The notes beneath the pieces are model-generated. The model had not been told where the DNA came from and made no database searches. It was given only the letters and a program-made list of their open reading frames with translations. From JALZMG01 sp963844175 (GTDB lineage: Bacteria > Actinomycetota > Acidimicrobiia > Acidimicrobiales > Ilumatobacteraceae), in contig CAWJNE010000021.1 of NCBI GenBank assembly GCA_963844175.1, positions 124,001-188,000 of the forward strand: a stretch of 64,000 bases of DNA, given 5' to 3'. The translations under genes were made by a program, and so were the position numbers. Positions 1 to 7,782 of the stretch are shown one piece after another; position 1 is the first letter of the stretch; the number at the start of each line of letters is the position of its first letter.

Positions 1-592
1 GCGGTACAAGGTCCGCCTGGACGACGCCATCGCCAACCTGACCGGCGTCGAGCTGGAGGACATCGTCAGCCTGCGCGACGTGGTCGCCGTCGTGCAGCGA
101 GGCGAGATGGTCCATCGCATCGCCGACGAGATCGAGATGATGATCATCGAGCTGGGCGTCGACGCCCGCCTGCTGCGACTGCAGCTCGACGAGATCTACG
201 GGGACGTCGACGACGAGCTCGACCTGGTGGTCGCCGACTACCTGCCCGCCGGGCGCACGGTCGCCGAGACGCAGGCCGAGATGTCACGCCTCGACGACGA
301 CGAGGTGCTCGACCACCGCACCGCGGCGGCGACGCTGCACCGCGACGGCGATCACCGGGACCTCGACCAGGAGGTGGCGCCGAAGGGGCTGCGCCTCCTG
401 CACCGCGTCCACCACCTGCCGGCCGAGCAGGCCGCCGCCGTCGCCGACCACTTCGGCGGGCTGGCCAAGCTGCAGCGGGCGACGGTGGCCGACCTGGCCA
501 GCGTCGACGGCGTCGGCGAGGCGATGGCCATGGCCATCAAGGACACCCTCGAGCGCGTGACCGAGTCGACGATCCTCGACCAGTACAGCTGA
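1..592 (+). CDS. disA: DNA integrity scanning diadenylate cyclase DisA, C-terminal part
   Basis: The gene is cut by the left edge of the window; the reading frame is open from base 2, giving about 196 codons. What remains is the helical linker (EMVHRIADEIEMMIIELG) followed by the DNA-binding helix-hairpin-helix domain, visible as LRLLHRVHHLPAEQAAAVADH and the hairpin GVGEAMAMAIKDTL. The catalytic DAC domain that makes cyclic di-AMP lies outside. DisA forms octamers that scan DNA for branched structures and lower c-di-AMP synthesis when they find them. The next gene starts 16 nt downstream on the same strand and may be co-transcribed. Confidence 0.93.
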   Translation, partial: RYKVRLDDAIANLTGVELEDIVSLRDVVAVVQRGEMVHRIADEIEMMIIELGVDARLLRLQLDEIYGDVDDELDLVVADYLPAGRTVAETQAEMSRLDDDEVLDHRTAAATLHRDGDHRDLDQEVAPKGLRLLHRVHHLPAEQAAAVADHFGGLAKLQRATVADLASVDGVGEAMAMAIKDTLERVTESTILDQYS

Positions 593-608
593 GCCGGACG
601 GGGTCGCC

Positions 609-1937
609 GTGCGTCACGTCATCGTCGGTGGGGACGCGGCCGGGATGACGGCGGCCGGGCGGATTCGTGGGATGGCACCGGACGACGAGGTCGTGGTGTT
701 CGAGGCCGGCCGGTTCACGAGCTATTCGGCGTGCGGGATCCCCTTCGTCGTCGGCGGCGTCGTCTCCGGCGGCGTCGAAGCACTCGTGGCGCGCGGCCCC
801 GACGAACATCGCGCCCGCGGCATCGACGTCCGGATGAGCCACGAGGTCACGGCGATCGACACCGCGGCGGGCGAGGTCGAGTTCGAGGACCGCCACGCCG
901 GGTCCATCGGCACGCTGTCGTACGACCGGCTGCTGATCGCCACGGGCGGAGCACCGGTCCGGCCCGACCTGCCCGGCATCGGGTTGCCGATGGTCCACGG
1001 CGTGCAGACGCTCGAGGACGCCGACCGCCTGTTCCGGTTGGCGGAGGAGGCGTGCCGCCGGATCGTCGTGGTCGGTGGCGGCTACATCGGCCTGGAGATG
1101 GCCGAGGCCTACGTCCAGCGGGGCTGCGAGGCGACGGTGCTCGAGCGCTCGGCGCAGCCGCTCGGGCTGCTCGACGCCGACTTCGGGCTCCGAGCCGCCG
1201 AGGCGATGCGCCACCACGGCATCGACGTGCGGTGCGGCGTCGTCGTCGAGGCGTTCGAACCGGGACGGGTGGTCACGTCCGACGGCGAGCTCGACGCCGA
1301 CCTCGTCGTGCTCGGGATCGGCACCCGGCCGCGCTCGGAGCTGGCCCGCGCCGCCGGCATCGAGCTCGGGGCCGGCGACGCCGTGCACGTCGACGACCAC
1401 CAGGCCACCTCCACCGACGGCGTGTGGTCGGCCGGCGACTGCGCCGAGTCCCGGCACCTCGTAAGCGGCGCCCCCGTGCACATCCCGCTCGGCACGTACG
1501 CCAACCGCCACGGGCGGGTCGCCGGCGTCAACATGGCCGGCGGCGACGCCCGCTCCCCGGCCGTGCTCGGCACGGCGATCACGAAGCTGTGTGAACTCGA
1601 GCTGTCGCTGACCGGGCTGTCGGAGCGGCGGGCCGTCGACGCCGGGTTCGACGCCGTGGCCGTCACGATCGAGGCCACGACGCACGCCGGCTACCTGCCG
1701 GACGCCAGCCCGATGACGGTCCGCCTGACCGTGGAGCGCGGATCGGGCCGGCTGCTCGGCGCCCAGATCGTCGGCGGCCCCGGGGCGGCCAAGCGCATCG
1801 ACACAGTGGCCACGGCGATCACGGCCGGGATGACCGTCGCCGAGGTCGCCGACCTCGACCTGGCGTACGCCCCGCCGTTCTCCTCGGTCTGGGACCCGGT
1901 GGCCGTCGCCGCCCGAGAGGCCGTCAAGGCCGTGTGA
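609..1937 (+). CDS. FAD-dependent CoA-disulfide reductase-like oxidoreductase
   Basis: A 442-aa two-dinucleotide-binding-domain flavoprotein. The N-terminus has a FAD-binding loop (VIVGGDAAGMTAA) followed by SYSACGIPF, in which Cys42 matches the single active-site cysteine of CoA-disulfide reductases and NADH oxidases. A second Rossmann loop (VVVGGGYIGLEMAE) near residue 155 binds NAD(P)H, and VWSAGDCAE near residue 273 is the second FAD motif. The C-terminal dimerisation domain is complete. In this family the enzyme reduces CoA disulfide, persulfide or oxygen; which one applies here cannot be read from sequence. The start is GTG, 16 nt after disA. Confidence 0.85.
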   Translation: MRHVIVGGDAAGMTAAGRIRGMAPDDEVVVFEAGRFTSYSACGIPFVVGGVVSGGVEALVARGPDEHRARGIDVRMSHEVTAIDTAAGEVEFEDRHAGSIGTLSYDRLLIATGGAPVRPDLPGIGLPMVHGVQTLEDADRLFRLAEEACRRIVVVGGGYIGLEMAEAYVQRGCEATVLERSAQPLGLLDADFGLRAAEAMRHHGIDVRCGVVVEAFEPGRVVTSDGELDADLVVLGIGTRPRSELARAAGIELGAGDAVHVDDHQATSTDGVWSAGDCAESRHLVSGAPVHIPLGTYANRHGRVAGVNMAGGDARSPAVLGTAITKLCELELSLTGLSERRAVDAGFDAVAVTIEATTHAGYLPDASPMTVRLTVERGSGRLLGAQIVGGPGAAKRIDTVATAITAGMTVAEVADLDLAYAPPFSSVWDPVAVAAREAVKAV

Positions 1938-1967
1938 ACCACGGGTCGGTCGGGGAACGGTCAGTGG

Positions 1968-2969
1968 ATGAACGGGACGTACGTCGCCGACGGCGGGAGC
2001 TTCGAGCGGGACACCGACTACATCAGCGACCGGATCACCCGTGACGGCGACTGGCCCGTCCAGGCCGGGAAGTACCGGCTGATCGCCGCCCGGGCCTGCC
2101 CGTGGGCCAACCGGGCGATCATCGTGCGTCGCCTGCTGGGGTTGGAGCCCGTGCTCTCGATGGGGCTGTGCGCGCCGGTCCACGACGAGCGGAGCTGGAC
2201 GTTCGACCTCGACCCGGGCGGGCGCGACCCGGTCCTCGGCATCGAGCGCCTGCAGGAGGCCTACCTCGCCCGGTTCCCCGACTACGACCGCGGGATCACC
2301 GTGCCGGCGGTCGTCGACCTCCCGTCCGGCCAGGTGGTCACCAACGACTACAGCCAGCTCACGCTGGACCTATCGACGGAGTGGACCGACCTGCACCGCG
2401 ACGGAGCCCCGCAGCTGTACCCCGCCGACCGGCGGGACGAGATCGACGAGGTGATGGAGCGGGTCTACGAGGACGTCAACAACGGCGTCTACCGGTGCGG
2501 GTTCGCCGGGTCGCAAGGTGCCTACGAGGAGGCGTACGACCGGTTGTTCGACCGGATCGATTGGCTCAGCAACCGGCTCGCCGGGCAGCGCTACCTGGTC
2601 GGTGACACGATCACCGAGGCCGACGTCCGGCTGTTCACGACCCTGGCCCGGTTCGACGCCGTGTACCACGGCCACTTCAAGTGCAACCGCCACAAGCTGA
2701 CCGAGTTGCCGGTGCTCTGGGCCTACGCCCGTGACCTGTTCCAGACGCCTGGCTTCGGCGACACGATCGACCTCGTGCAGATCAAGCAGCACTACCACTG
2801 CGTCCACACGGACATCAATCCGACCCGTCTGGTGCCGAAGGGCCCGGCCACGGATGGATGGCACTCGCCGCACGGACGGGAGGAGCTCGGCGGCCGCCCG
2901 TTCGGCGACGGGACCCCGCCCGGCCTCCCCACCCCCGAGGAGCTCGTACCCGCTGGCGCCCGCCCGTGA
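1968..2969 (+). CDS. Xi-class glutathione S-transferase / thiol-hydroquinone reductase homologue
   Basis: A 333-aa protein with the Xi-class thioredoxin-fold active site RACPWANR (catalytic Cys44), the conserved TVPAVVD and NDYSQ segments, and a long all-helical C-terminal domain. Xi-class enzymes (E. coli YqjG, Sphingobium PcpF) reduce S-conjugated hydroquinones. Most actinomycetes make mycothiol rather than glutathione, so the thiol partner here is probably different; that is inference. The start is ATG, 30 nt after the flavoprotein gene. It converges on the next gene with only 3 nt between the stop codons. Confidence 0.85.
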   Translation: MNGTYVADGGSFERDTDYISDRITRDGDWPVQAGKYRLIAARACPWANRAIIVRRLLGLEPVLSMGLCAPVHDERSWTFDLDPGGRDPVLGIERLQEAYLARFPDYDRGITVPAVVDLPSGQVVTNDYSQLTLDLSTEWTDLHRDGAPQLYPADRRDEIDEVMERVYEDVNNGVYRCGFAGSQGAYEEAYDRLFDRIDWLSNRLAGQRYLVGDTITEADVRLFTTLARFDAVYHGHFKCNRHKLTELPVLWAYARDLFQTPGFGDTIDLVQIKQHYHCVHTDINPTRLVPKGPATDGWHSPHGREELGGRPFGDGTPPGLPTPEELVPAGARP

Positions 2970-2972
2970 CCG

Positions 2973-5933
2973 CTACGTCGAGAGCAGCTGGCGGCGCAGC
3001 TTGACCAGCTTGGGAGCCGGCTCGCCATCGCTCCAGGGGTCGGCGTTGAGCACCCGCTCGTAGCACTCCCACTCCTGGCGCACACCCGACAGGTCGCCGG
3101 CCTCGGCGTGCGCCCGCATGCGCAGGGCGATCAGCTCCTCGTGGCCGGGCAGGACCTTCAGGCCCTGTCCCGTGGCCCAGAACACCCCGTCGACGTTGCC
3201 GACGGTCAGGTACCGGCAGGCCAGCTCCGCCGCCGCCCCGGTCGCCAGGAGGACCAGGTTGGAGGTGATGCCCTCGGCGTCCGGCCACAGAAAGCCGGTC
3301 CCGGCGAACGGGAGGTCGCGGATCAGCTCGACCGCCGGCCGCAACGTCTCGACGGCCAGCTCCGGCGGTTGGCGGCGGGCGCGCTCCACCCGGGCGCGCA
3401 CCAGATCGACGTCGGTGACCACCTCGTGGTGCAGCGGCAGCACCTCGGTGAGCGTGCGCCCGAGCCACTCCTCGCCCAGTGGCGGCTCGACGTGGCGAGC
3501 CATCGCCCGCCGGGCCTCGGACACGACGTTGGCGAAGGTGGCATCGCGCACGTCGAGGTCCCAGAGCGCCGTCCGGGCGCCTGCTCGCGTCGACCGCTCA
3601 CGGTGCAGCGACAGCCACACCACCAGCTCCGCCGACTTGGAGCGCTCGAACCGGACGGCGGTGCCGGCGGCATCGACGATCTCGACTGGTCCGAGCATGC
3701 GCACGAGCAGGGTCCACTCCGGCTCCTCGTACGGTCCGATGTCGTCGATCGACGTCACGTCGTCGGGCGGGTCCCGCTCCAGCGGCACGTCAGCGCGGAC
3801 CAGCACGTCGTGCAGGTCGTCCACTTCGTCCACGGAGAGCCCGACCGGAGCGAGGGGCAGCCCGAGCGGTTCCAGGACCCAGTGACCGGCGCCGCCCGGA
3901 CGATCGCGCAGCGCCCACGGGGCGCCCGGCGGTGCAGCGGCGACGACCATCGCCAGCCCGCGCCGCCGGCGGGCGGCGACGTCGACGACCTCGGCGGACA
4001 CCTCGCCCGCGACCGCGGACGCGGCCAGCACGATCGCCGGCTCCCACACCTCGCCACTCGTGTGCCGCGCCCGCAGCGTGAAGGTGCTTTGGTGGGCCGA
4101 TCCCGTCGTGCCGATCAGCGTGGTCGCCAGCTCCAGCGCCTCGTCGATGCTGGCGGCGTGATGGGCGTGGCGGTGGTCGAGGAACACCGCCCCGTCCAGG
4201 CCGACGCCGATCAGGTTCGCCAACTCGGCGAAGACGGACGCCGCGAGGCTGGCGGCGATCCCGCGCACCACGGAGTCGGCCAGCGCCGGGTCGTCCCCGA
4301 CGACGCTCAACAGCCCGAGCCCCTCGAGGTCGGCCAGGACGTCGCGCCCGTCGGCGTCCACGCCGAGCTGGGCCAGCGCGACGCACGGAGCACCGACGGA
4401 ACGGGCATCGCGGGCGAGCACTTCGAGCGGCGTCGAACCGGGCAGCGACCAGCGATCATCGGCACCGCGCCACGGCGCCGGCAGCGCGGCGTCGGCCGTG
4501 AGCACCAGGTCGACCGTCCCGTCCGTGTCGGCGCAGACGACCGCCACGCGCGCTGGCCCGTCCACCAGCGCCGCAGCGGCCGCCCGCACGGCGACGTCGA
4601 CGCGCAGCAGGCGCTCGCCGGCGTCGACCGAGCGCAGCAGGCGCTCCGTCGCCACCGTGCCCGGCGGCGGTTCCGGCACCCGCGCCCGGGGTCGCGCCGC
4701 CCGCAGCCGCTGGCGGCGCCTGGCAGCGACGAGGGCGAGTACGCCCGCCGAGAGCAGGGCTGCCTCGCCGATGCCGATCGGTGCAGACGGTTCGTCGGCC
4801 TCGACCGGCTGCCCGTCGTTCCCGCCTTCCGGGACGACGGACGCCGGCGACGTGGTCGACGTCGTCGTCGTCGACGGGGTCGTCGAGGCCGGGCGGGTGG
4901 CGGCGGCGGCGGGAGCCGGGATGGACCCGTTCGTGGCCGGTGGCGACAGCACCGGAGGTGGGTCGACGGGCGCCGGCACGACGGGTGGCGGCGCCGGCTC
5001 GGTCGGCGGCACCGCCGCGGGCGGCGGCACACCGATCGCCGGGAACTCCAGCGTCTGACCGACGTAGATCAGATCAGGGTCGGCCACCGCGTCGGCGTTG
5101 AGGTCGATCACGACCCGCAGGTGGGCGGCGACGGCCGAGTCGTCGACGGGCAGACCGGCGCCGGCCAGCCGGGATTCCGTGAGCGCCCACAGGTTGTCGC
5201 CCGGCTGGACGACCAGCGTCGCCGGCGCGGCGTACGGCGCCGCCGGCGCAACGACGGGCGGGGCGCCCGCAACGGGCATCGGCGGGAGGTCGAGTCGCCA
5301 TCCGGCGCGCAGACCGCTCGGCGAACCGAGCCGGTGTCCATCGGCCTGCGGGCGATCGCGGTTGAGCTCGAAGATCTCCCGCCACCGCTCTGGGCCGCCG
5401 AGGTGGCTGCGGGCCAGCCCGATCAGGGTGTCGCCCTCGCGCACGGTCACCGTGCTGGCGACCGCGGCGGCGGCCGGCGCCGGCGACACCGCCGATGCGA
5501 ATGGCAAGGCGTCGACGCTGCGCTCGACGGCCGGCGTCGGGAGCGCGTCGGCGACGGTGGTCGGTGCGCGACCGGCCAGAGGCAGCAGCACGAGGGCCGC
5601 GGCGACCAGCCGCTGCGCCAGCAGGCCGAGGCCGTTCCGCGATGCCGGTGGGGCCACGGGGTCGATCCGCGGGTCGAAGTCGGCGGCGCGGCGCAGCTCG
5701 GCGACTTGCAGCCGCAGCTCCATCACGACCGCCACCAGGAACCGTCCCCAGAGCACCCAGCCGGCGACGGCCAGCAGCCCGATGACGATCGCCACCTCGT
5801 CGCCCAGCTCGACCCGCGTTCGACCCGGCCACGGGTTGCCGACGAGCAGCACCAGCAGCACCGGCACGGCGACGACCAGGGCGAGCATCGCACCGAACGC
5901 AGCGACCGCGCCGAGGATCCCTCTCCACCTCAC
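2973..5933 (-). CDS. Membrane protein with two LysM domains and a C-terminal BTAD regulator domain, end of Tad operon
   Basis: A 986-aa multidomain protein. Hydrophobic helices lie near residues 5-32, 46-70 and 107-121. LysM domain 1 (TVTVREGDTLIGLA) is at about 162-217 and LysM domain 2 (LVVQPGDNLWAL) at about 239-298. A Pro/Thr-rich linker follows, then a further hydrophobic segment (ALLSAGVLALVAA), a long middle region, and from about residue 735 a bacterial transcriptional activator domain of the AfsR/SARP type. LysM binds peptidoglycan; BTAD is usually a TPR-like helical domain next to an OmpR-type DNA-binding fold. It starts at GTG with a 4-nt overlap of the preceding TadG-like gene, so it is the last gene of the pilus operon. 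Similar proteins end Tad operons in other actinomycetes; the function is unknown. Confidence 0.8.
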   Translation of the reverse strand: MRWRGILGAVAAFGAMLALVVAVPVLLVLLVGNPWPGRTRVELGDEVAIVIGLLAVAGWVLWGRFLVAVVMELRLQVAELRRAADFDPRIDPVAPPASRNGLGLLAQRLVAAALVLLPLAGRAPTTVADALPTPAVERSVDALPFASAVSPAPAAAAVASTVTVREGDTLIGLARSHLGGPERWREIFELNRDRPQADGHRLGSPSGLRAGWRLDLPPMPVAGAPPVVAPAAPYAAPATLVVQPGDNLWALTESRLAGAGLPVDDSAVAAHLRVVIDLNADAVADPDLIYVGQTLEFPAIGVPPPAAVPPTEPAPPPVVPAPVDPPPVLSPPATNGSIPAPAAAATRPASTTPSTTTTSTTSPASVVPEGGNDGQPVEADEPSAPIGIGEAALLSAGVLALVAARRRQRLRAARPRARVPEPPPGTVATERLLRSVDAGERLLRVDVAVRAAAAALVDGPARVAVVCADTDGTVDLVLTADAALPAPWRGADDRWSLPGSTPLEVLARDARSVGAPCVALAQLGVDADGRDVLADLEGLGLLSVVGDDPALADSVVRGIAASLAASVFAELANLIGVGLDGAVFLDHRHAHHAASIDEALELATTLIGTTGSAHQSTFTLRARHTSGEVWEPAIVLAASAVAGEVSAEVVDVAARRRRGLAMVVAAAPPGAPWALRDRPGGAGHWVLEPLGLPLAPVGLSVDEVDDLHDVLVRADVPLERDPPDDVTSIDDIGPYEEPEWTLLVRMLGPVEIVDAAGTAVRFERSKSAELVVWLSLHRERSTRAGARTALWDLDVRDATFANVVSEARRAMARHVEPPLGEEWLGRTLTEVLPLHHEVVTDVDLVRARVERARRQPPELAVETLRPAVELIRDLPFAGTGFLWPDAEGITSNLVLLATGAAAELACRYLTVGNVDGVFWATGQGLKVLPGHEELIALRMRAHAEAGDLSGVRQEWECYERVLNADPWSDGEPAPKLVKLRRQLLST

Positions 5934-6322
5934 GGCGTGACGCTCCCCGTGCGCACACCCTCGGACGGGTCCGACGTCGACGACTCGGTCACCGTGCCAC
6001 CACCTGGGAGCAGCGCGTAGTCGACCGTCGCCCGGACGGTCACCGTCACGGACTGTCCCGCCACACTGACCACGCCCGTGGCTCCTTGGCGCGCCAGCTC
6101 GGCATGGGCCCGCTGCCGGGCCGACGCGACGTCGAGACGCCGGGCGTAGACCTCGTCGACGCTGAGCTGCGTGGCGGCCCGAGACGCCGCGGTCGCCGCG
6201 GCGTTGGCGTCGCGGCGCGCCTGAAGCTGCCGCCCGCCATCGAGCACGAGCCCGCCGGCCATCAGCAGCGCCGGGAGGACGAGCACGACCAACAGCGACA
6301 CGCTCCCCCGCTCATCCCTCAT
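5930..6322 (-). CDS. TadG/TadE-like pseudopilin with N-terminal membrane anchor
   Basis: 130 aa starting MRDERGSVSLLVVLVLPALL. This is the short charged N-terminus followed directly by one hydrophobic helix that marks Tad minor pilins (TadE/TadF/TadG). The body is extracytoplasmic and Ala-rich (ANAAATAASRAATQLSVDEVY). The ATG at 6322 is chosen because longer in-frame extensions translate the repeat at 6380-6433 rather than conserved protein. The stop overlaps the next start by 4 nt. It probably primes or caps the pilus, as minor pilins do. Confidence 0.75.
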   Translation of the reverse strand: MRDERGSVSLLVVLVLPALLMAGGLVLDGGRQLQARRDANAAATAASRAATQLSVDEVYARRLDVASARQRAHAELARQGATGVVSVAGQSVTVTVRATVDYALLPGGGTVTESSTSDPSEGVRTGSVTP

Positions 6323-6379
6323 GAATGACCCCGTGGACTGCCCGGTGACGCCGGTCCGGAGCGGAGTAGGTGCGCGGCC

Positions 6380-6433
6380 ATGAGGGACAAGACCGTGTCG
6401 ATTGTTCGCTCGCTCGGAGATTCGCCCGCTCAT
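6380..6433. repeat. 54-bp dispersed repeat, copy A
   Basis: On the plus strand it begins ATGAGGGACAAGACCGTGTC and ends GCTCAT, with the core TCGCTCGCTCGGAGA in between. On the minus (transcribed) strand its first bases are the TGA stop of the upstream TadE-like gene. It holds a small inverted repeat, GACA-N6-TGTC. It sits in one of the few wide gaps of the Tad operon. Confidence 0.8.
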
Positions 6434-6867
6434 GGTCCGCCGCCGCGGTTGACGTCGATGACCTCGCTGGCCGTCGCCGTCAGCGTGCGGGACCCGATCG
6501 GAACTCCGAGTCCCGTGAGGTCGGACAGCGCGGCGACGCACGTGACGGTGACCGTGACCCGCCCGCCCGGCGAGTAGTCACCGCCAACGCTGACCGAGCT
6601 GGTGCGGCAGGAGAGCCCGGCGTCGGCCAGCGAACGCGTGGCGACCGCCGTCGCCGCTGCTGACCCGCCACCCGCCGTCTGCGCCGTCGCTGCGGCGCGG
6701 GCGCCGACGGCGGCGGCGTGCTCCACCTTGCCGTCGGCCTGGGTCGTGCGTCCGTACGCCACGACCAGCGCGAACATCGCCAGCACGACGGGTACGAGGA
6801 TCACCGCTTCGAGCGCGCCCGAGTCGCCCCGCTCACCCCCCAACCGAATCACCGTGCGCCCCCTCAT
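6430..6867 (-). CDS. TadE-like minor pilin 1
   Basis: 145 aa starting MRGRTVIRLGGERGDSGALE, then a single hydrophobic helix (AVILVPVVLAMFALVVAYG). The Gly-x-x-x-x-Glu arrangement before the helix fits the TadE signature of a prepilin-peptidase-processed N-terminus. Two cysteines (LSCRTS, VTCVAA) in the exported part could form a disulfide. The ATG at 6867 is chosen over an upstream methionine because family similarity begins there. The stop codon is the first triplet of repeat copy A. Confidence 0.75.
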   Translation of the reverse strand: MRGRTVIRLGGERGDSGALEAVILVPVVLAMFALVVAYGRTTQADGKVEHAAAVGARAAATAQTAGGGSAAATAVATRSLADAGLSCRTSSVSVGGDYSPGGRVTVTVTCVAALSDLTGLGVPIGSRTLTATASEVIDVNRGGGP

Positions 6868-6923
6868 CGGTGCAACCTCGAGCCGTTCGACGCGTTCGAC
6901 CGCTCGGCAACGCTCGGACACCG

Positions 6924-7001
6924 ATGAGCGAGTCGCCGCAAAGCCGGCGACCAAGAGGCCCCGTCATGATCGTTCGCTCGCTCGAAGACTCGCTCGCTCA
7001 C
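6924..7001. repeat. 54-bp dispersed repeat, copy B, with 24-bp insertion
   Basis: The plus strand begins ATGAGCGA at 6924 and ends TCGCTCAC at 7001, with the family core CGCTCGCTCGAAGACTCGCT. Compared with copies A and C it is longer by 24 nt. The extra sequence contains a perfect hairpin, GTCGCCG (6932-6938) pairing with CGGCGAC (6945-6951), where the other copies have a CGACA/TGTCG hairpin. On the minus strand it begins at the TGA of the preceding TadE-like gene. Confidence 0.72.
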
Positions 7002-7387
7002 GGCCGCTCCGGCTGGGGGATGAAGCGCTCGACCGGCGCCGACGCCGTGACGGTCACGTCGAAGTCACCGATCGGGAACACCTGGAGCACGCCCACATCG
7101 ATCGTCACGGTCACCTGCGCCGCCGACCGGCTGGTCCCGACGCCGACGTGGGTGGCCAGCCGCCCCGCCGAGCCGCCGATCAGCGCACCGGCCACGCCGG
7201 CGTCACCGCCGGACGCCACGGCCAGCGCGGCGTCCTGAGCCGCCGCCTGGGCCACGTTGCGCACGTGGGCGGCGACGGCGTACTGCAGGACGAGCCAGAA
7301 CGACAGCAGCAGGCCCGGCAGCACGATGACGGTGGCCACGATCCCGGCGTCGCCGCGGCAGCGCCGATTGCTGCGCAGTGGACTCAG
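6998..7387 (-). CDS. TadE-like minor pilin 2
   Basis: About 129 aa. The recognisable start is RCRGDAGIVATVIVLPGLLL, a charged tip followed by a hydrophobic helix, then an Ala-rich exported region (VAQAAAQDAALAVASGG). No ATG or GTG lies before the conserved segment in frame. The best candidate start is a CTG at 7387 that overlaps the TGA of the pilin gene, implying translational coupling, so the exact start is uncertain. The ORF can be extended much further upstream, but that part is antisense to nothing conserved and overlaps the pilin gene. Confidence 0.65.
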   Translation of the reverse strand: MSPLRSNRRCRGDAGIVATVIVLPGLLLSFWLVLQYAVAAHVRNVAQAAAQDAALAVASGGDAGVAGALIGGSAGRLATHVGVGTSRSAAQVTVTIDVGVLQVFPIGDFDVTVTASAPVERFIPQPERP

Positions 7388-7596
7388 CCCGGGATGCGGC
7401 TGGCGTTGGAGTTGATCCGGGCGATGATGATCACCGCCACCGCAGCGGCCGCGGCGGCCAGTGCGGCGAGCAGCACGACGTTGCCGGTCAGCTCGCCGCG
7501 CTCGTCGGAACGGGCCCGCTGCGCCGCCTCCAACAGGCGCTCCCGGGCGACCGTCCACGCGGCCAGGATCTGGATCTGGAGCGGCAGGATCATCAT
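7384..7596 (-). CDS. Flp-type major pilin-like protein
   Basis: 70 aa with a basic and helical N-terminus (ARERLLEAAQRARSDERGE), a hydrophobic helix (NVVLLAALAAAAAAVAVIII) and a short polar tail. Size, layout and position between tadC and the tadE-like genes match the Flp pilin of Tad loci. The classical Glu-Tyr after the cleavage site is not evident, so processing may differ. It is preceded by a 182-nt gap holding repeat copy C and a strong hairpin, which could set its expression apart from the assembly genes. Confidence 0.65.
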   Translation of the reverse strand: MMILPLQIQILAAWTVARERLLEAAQRARSDERGELTGNVVLLAALAAAAAAVAVIIIARINSNASRIPG

Positions 7597-7699
7597 GCTC
7601 TTCTCGTTTCGGGCTGGTGGGTTGGTTGGGTTTCGTGCCCTGTTCGGGGCGACGATCTGGCGACGCGCTCATGTAAGAACCTCACCGTGAGCGATGACG

Positions 7700-7726
7700 C
7701 CGAGCAGGAGCGCGGCAGCTGCTCGG
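7700..7726. other. Hairpin between tadC and the pilin gene
   Basis: Perfect 8-bp inverted repeat CCGAGCAG (7700-7707) / CTGCTCGG (7719-7726) with an 11-nt loop. It lies between repeat copy C and the pilin-like gene on the transcribed strand. No T-tract follows, so it is more likely an RNA processing or stabilising structure than an intrinsic terminator; that is inference. Confidence 0.5.
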
Positions 7727-7728
7727 CC

Positions 7729-7782
7729 ATGAGCGACAAGACCGTGTCGATGACTCGCTCGCTCGAAGACTCGCTCGCTCAT
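7729..7782. repeat. 54-bp dispersed repeat, copy C
   Basis: The best-formed copy. On the plus strand it begins ATGAGCGACAAGACCGTGTC and ends CGCTCGCTCAT, so its ends are inverted repeats (ATGAGCGA/TCGCTCAT). An internal CGACA-N6-TGTCG hairpin and the core CTCGCTCGCTCGAAGACTC are present. On the minus strand it begins with the TGA stop codon of tadC. Confidence 0.82.

Noticed and set aside
3108..6020. A 970-codon open frame on the plus strand
   Set aside because: It is antisense to the LysM-BTAD gene, rich in Arg/Gly/His/Gln with no domain. GC-rich codon use keeps opposite frames open.
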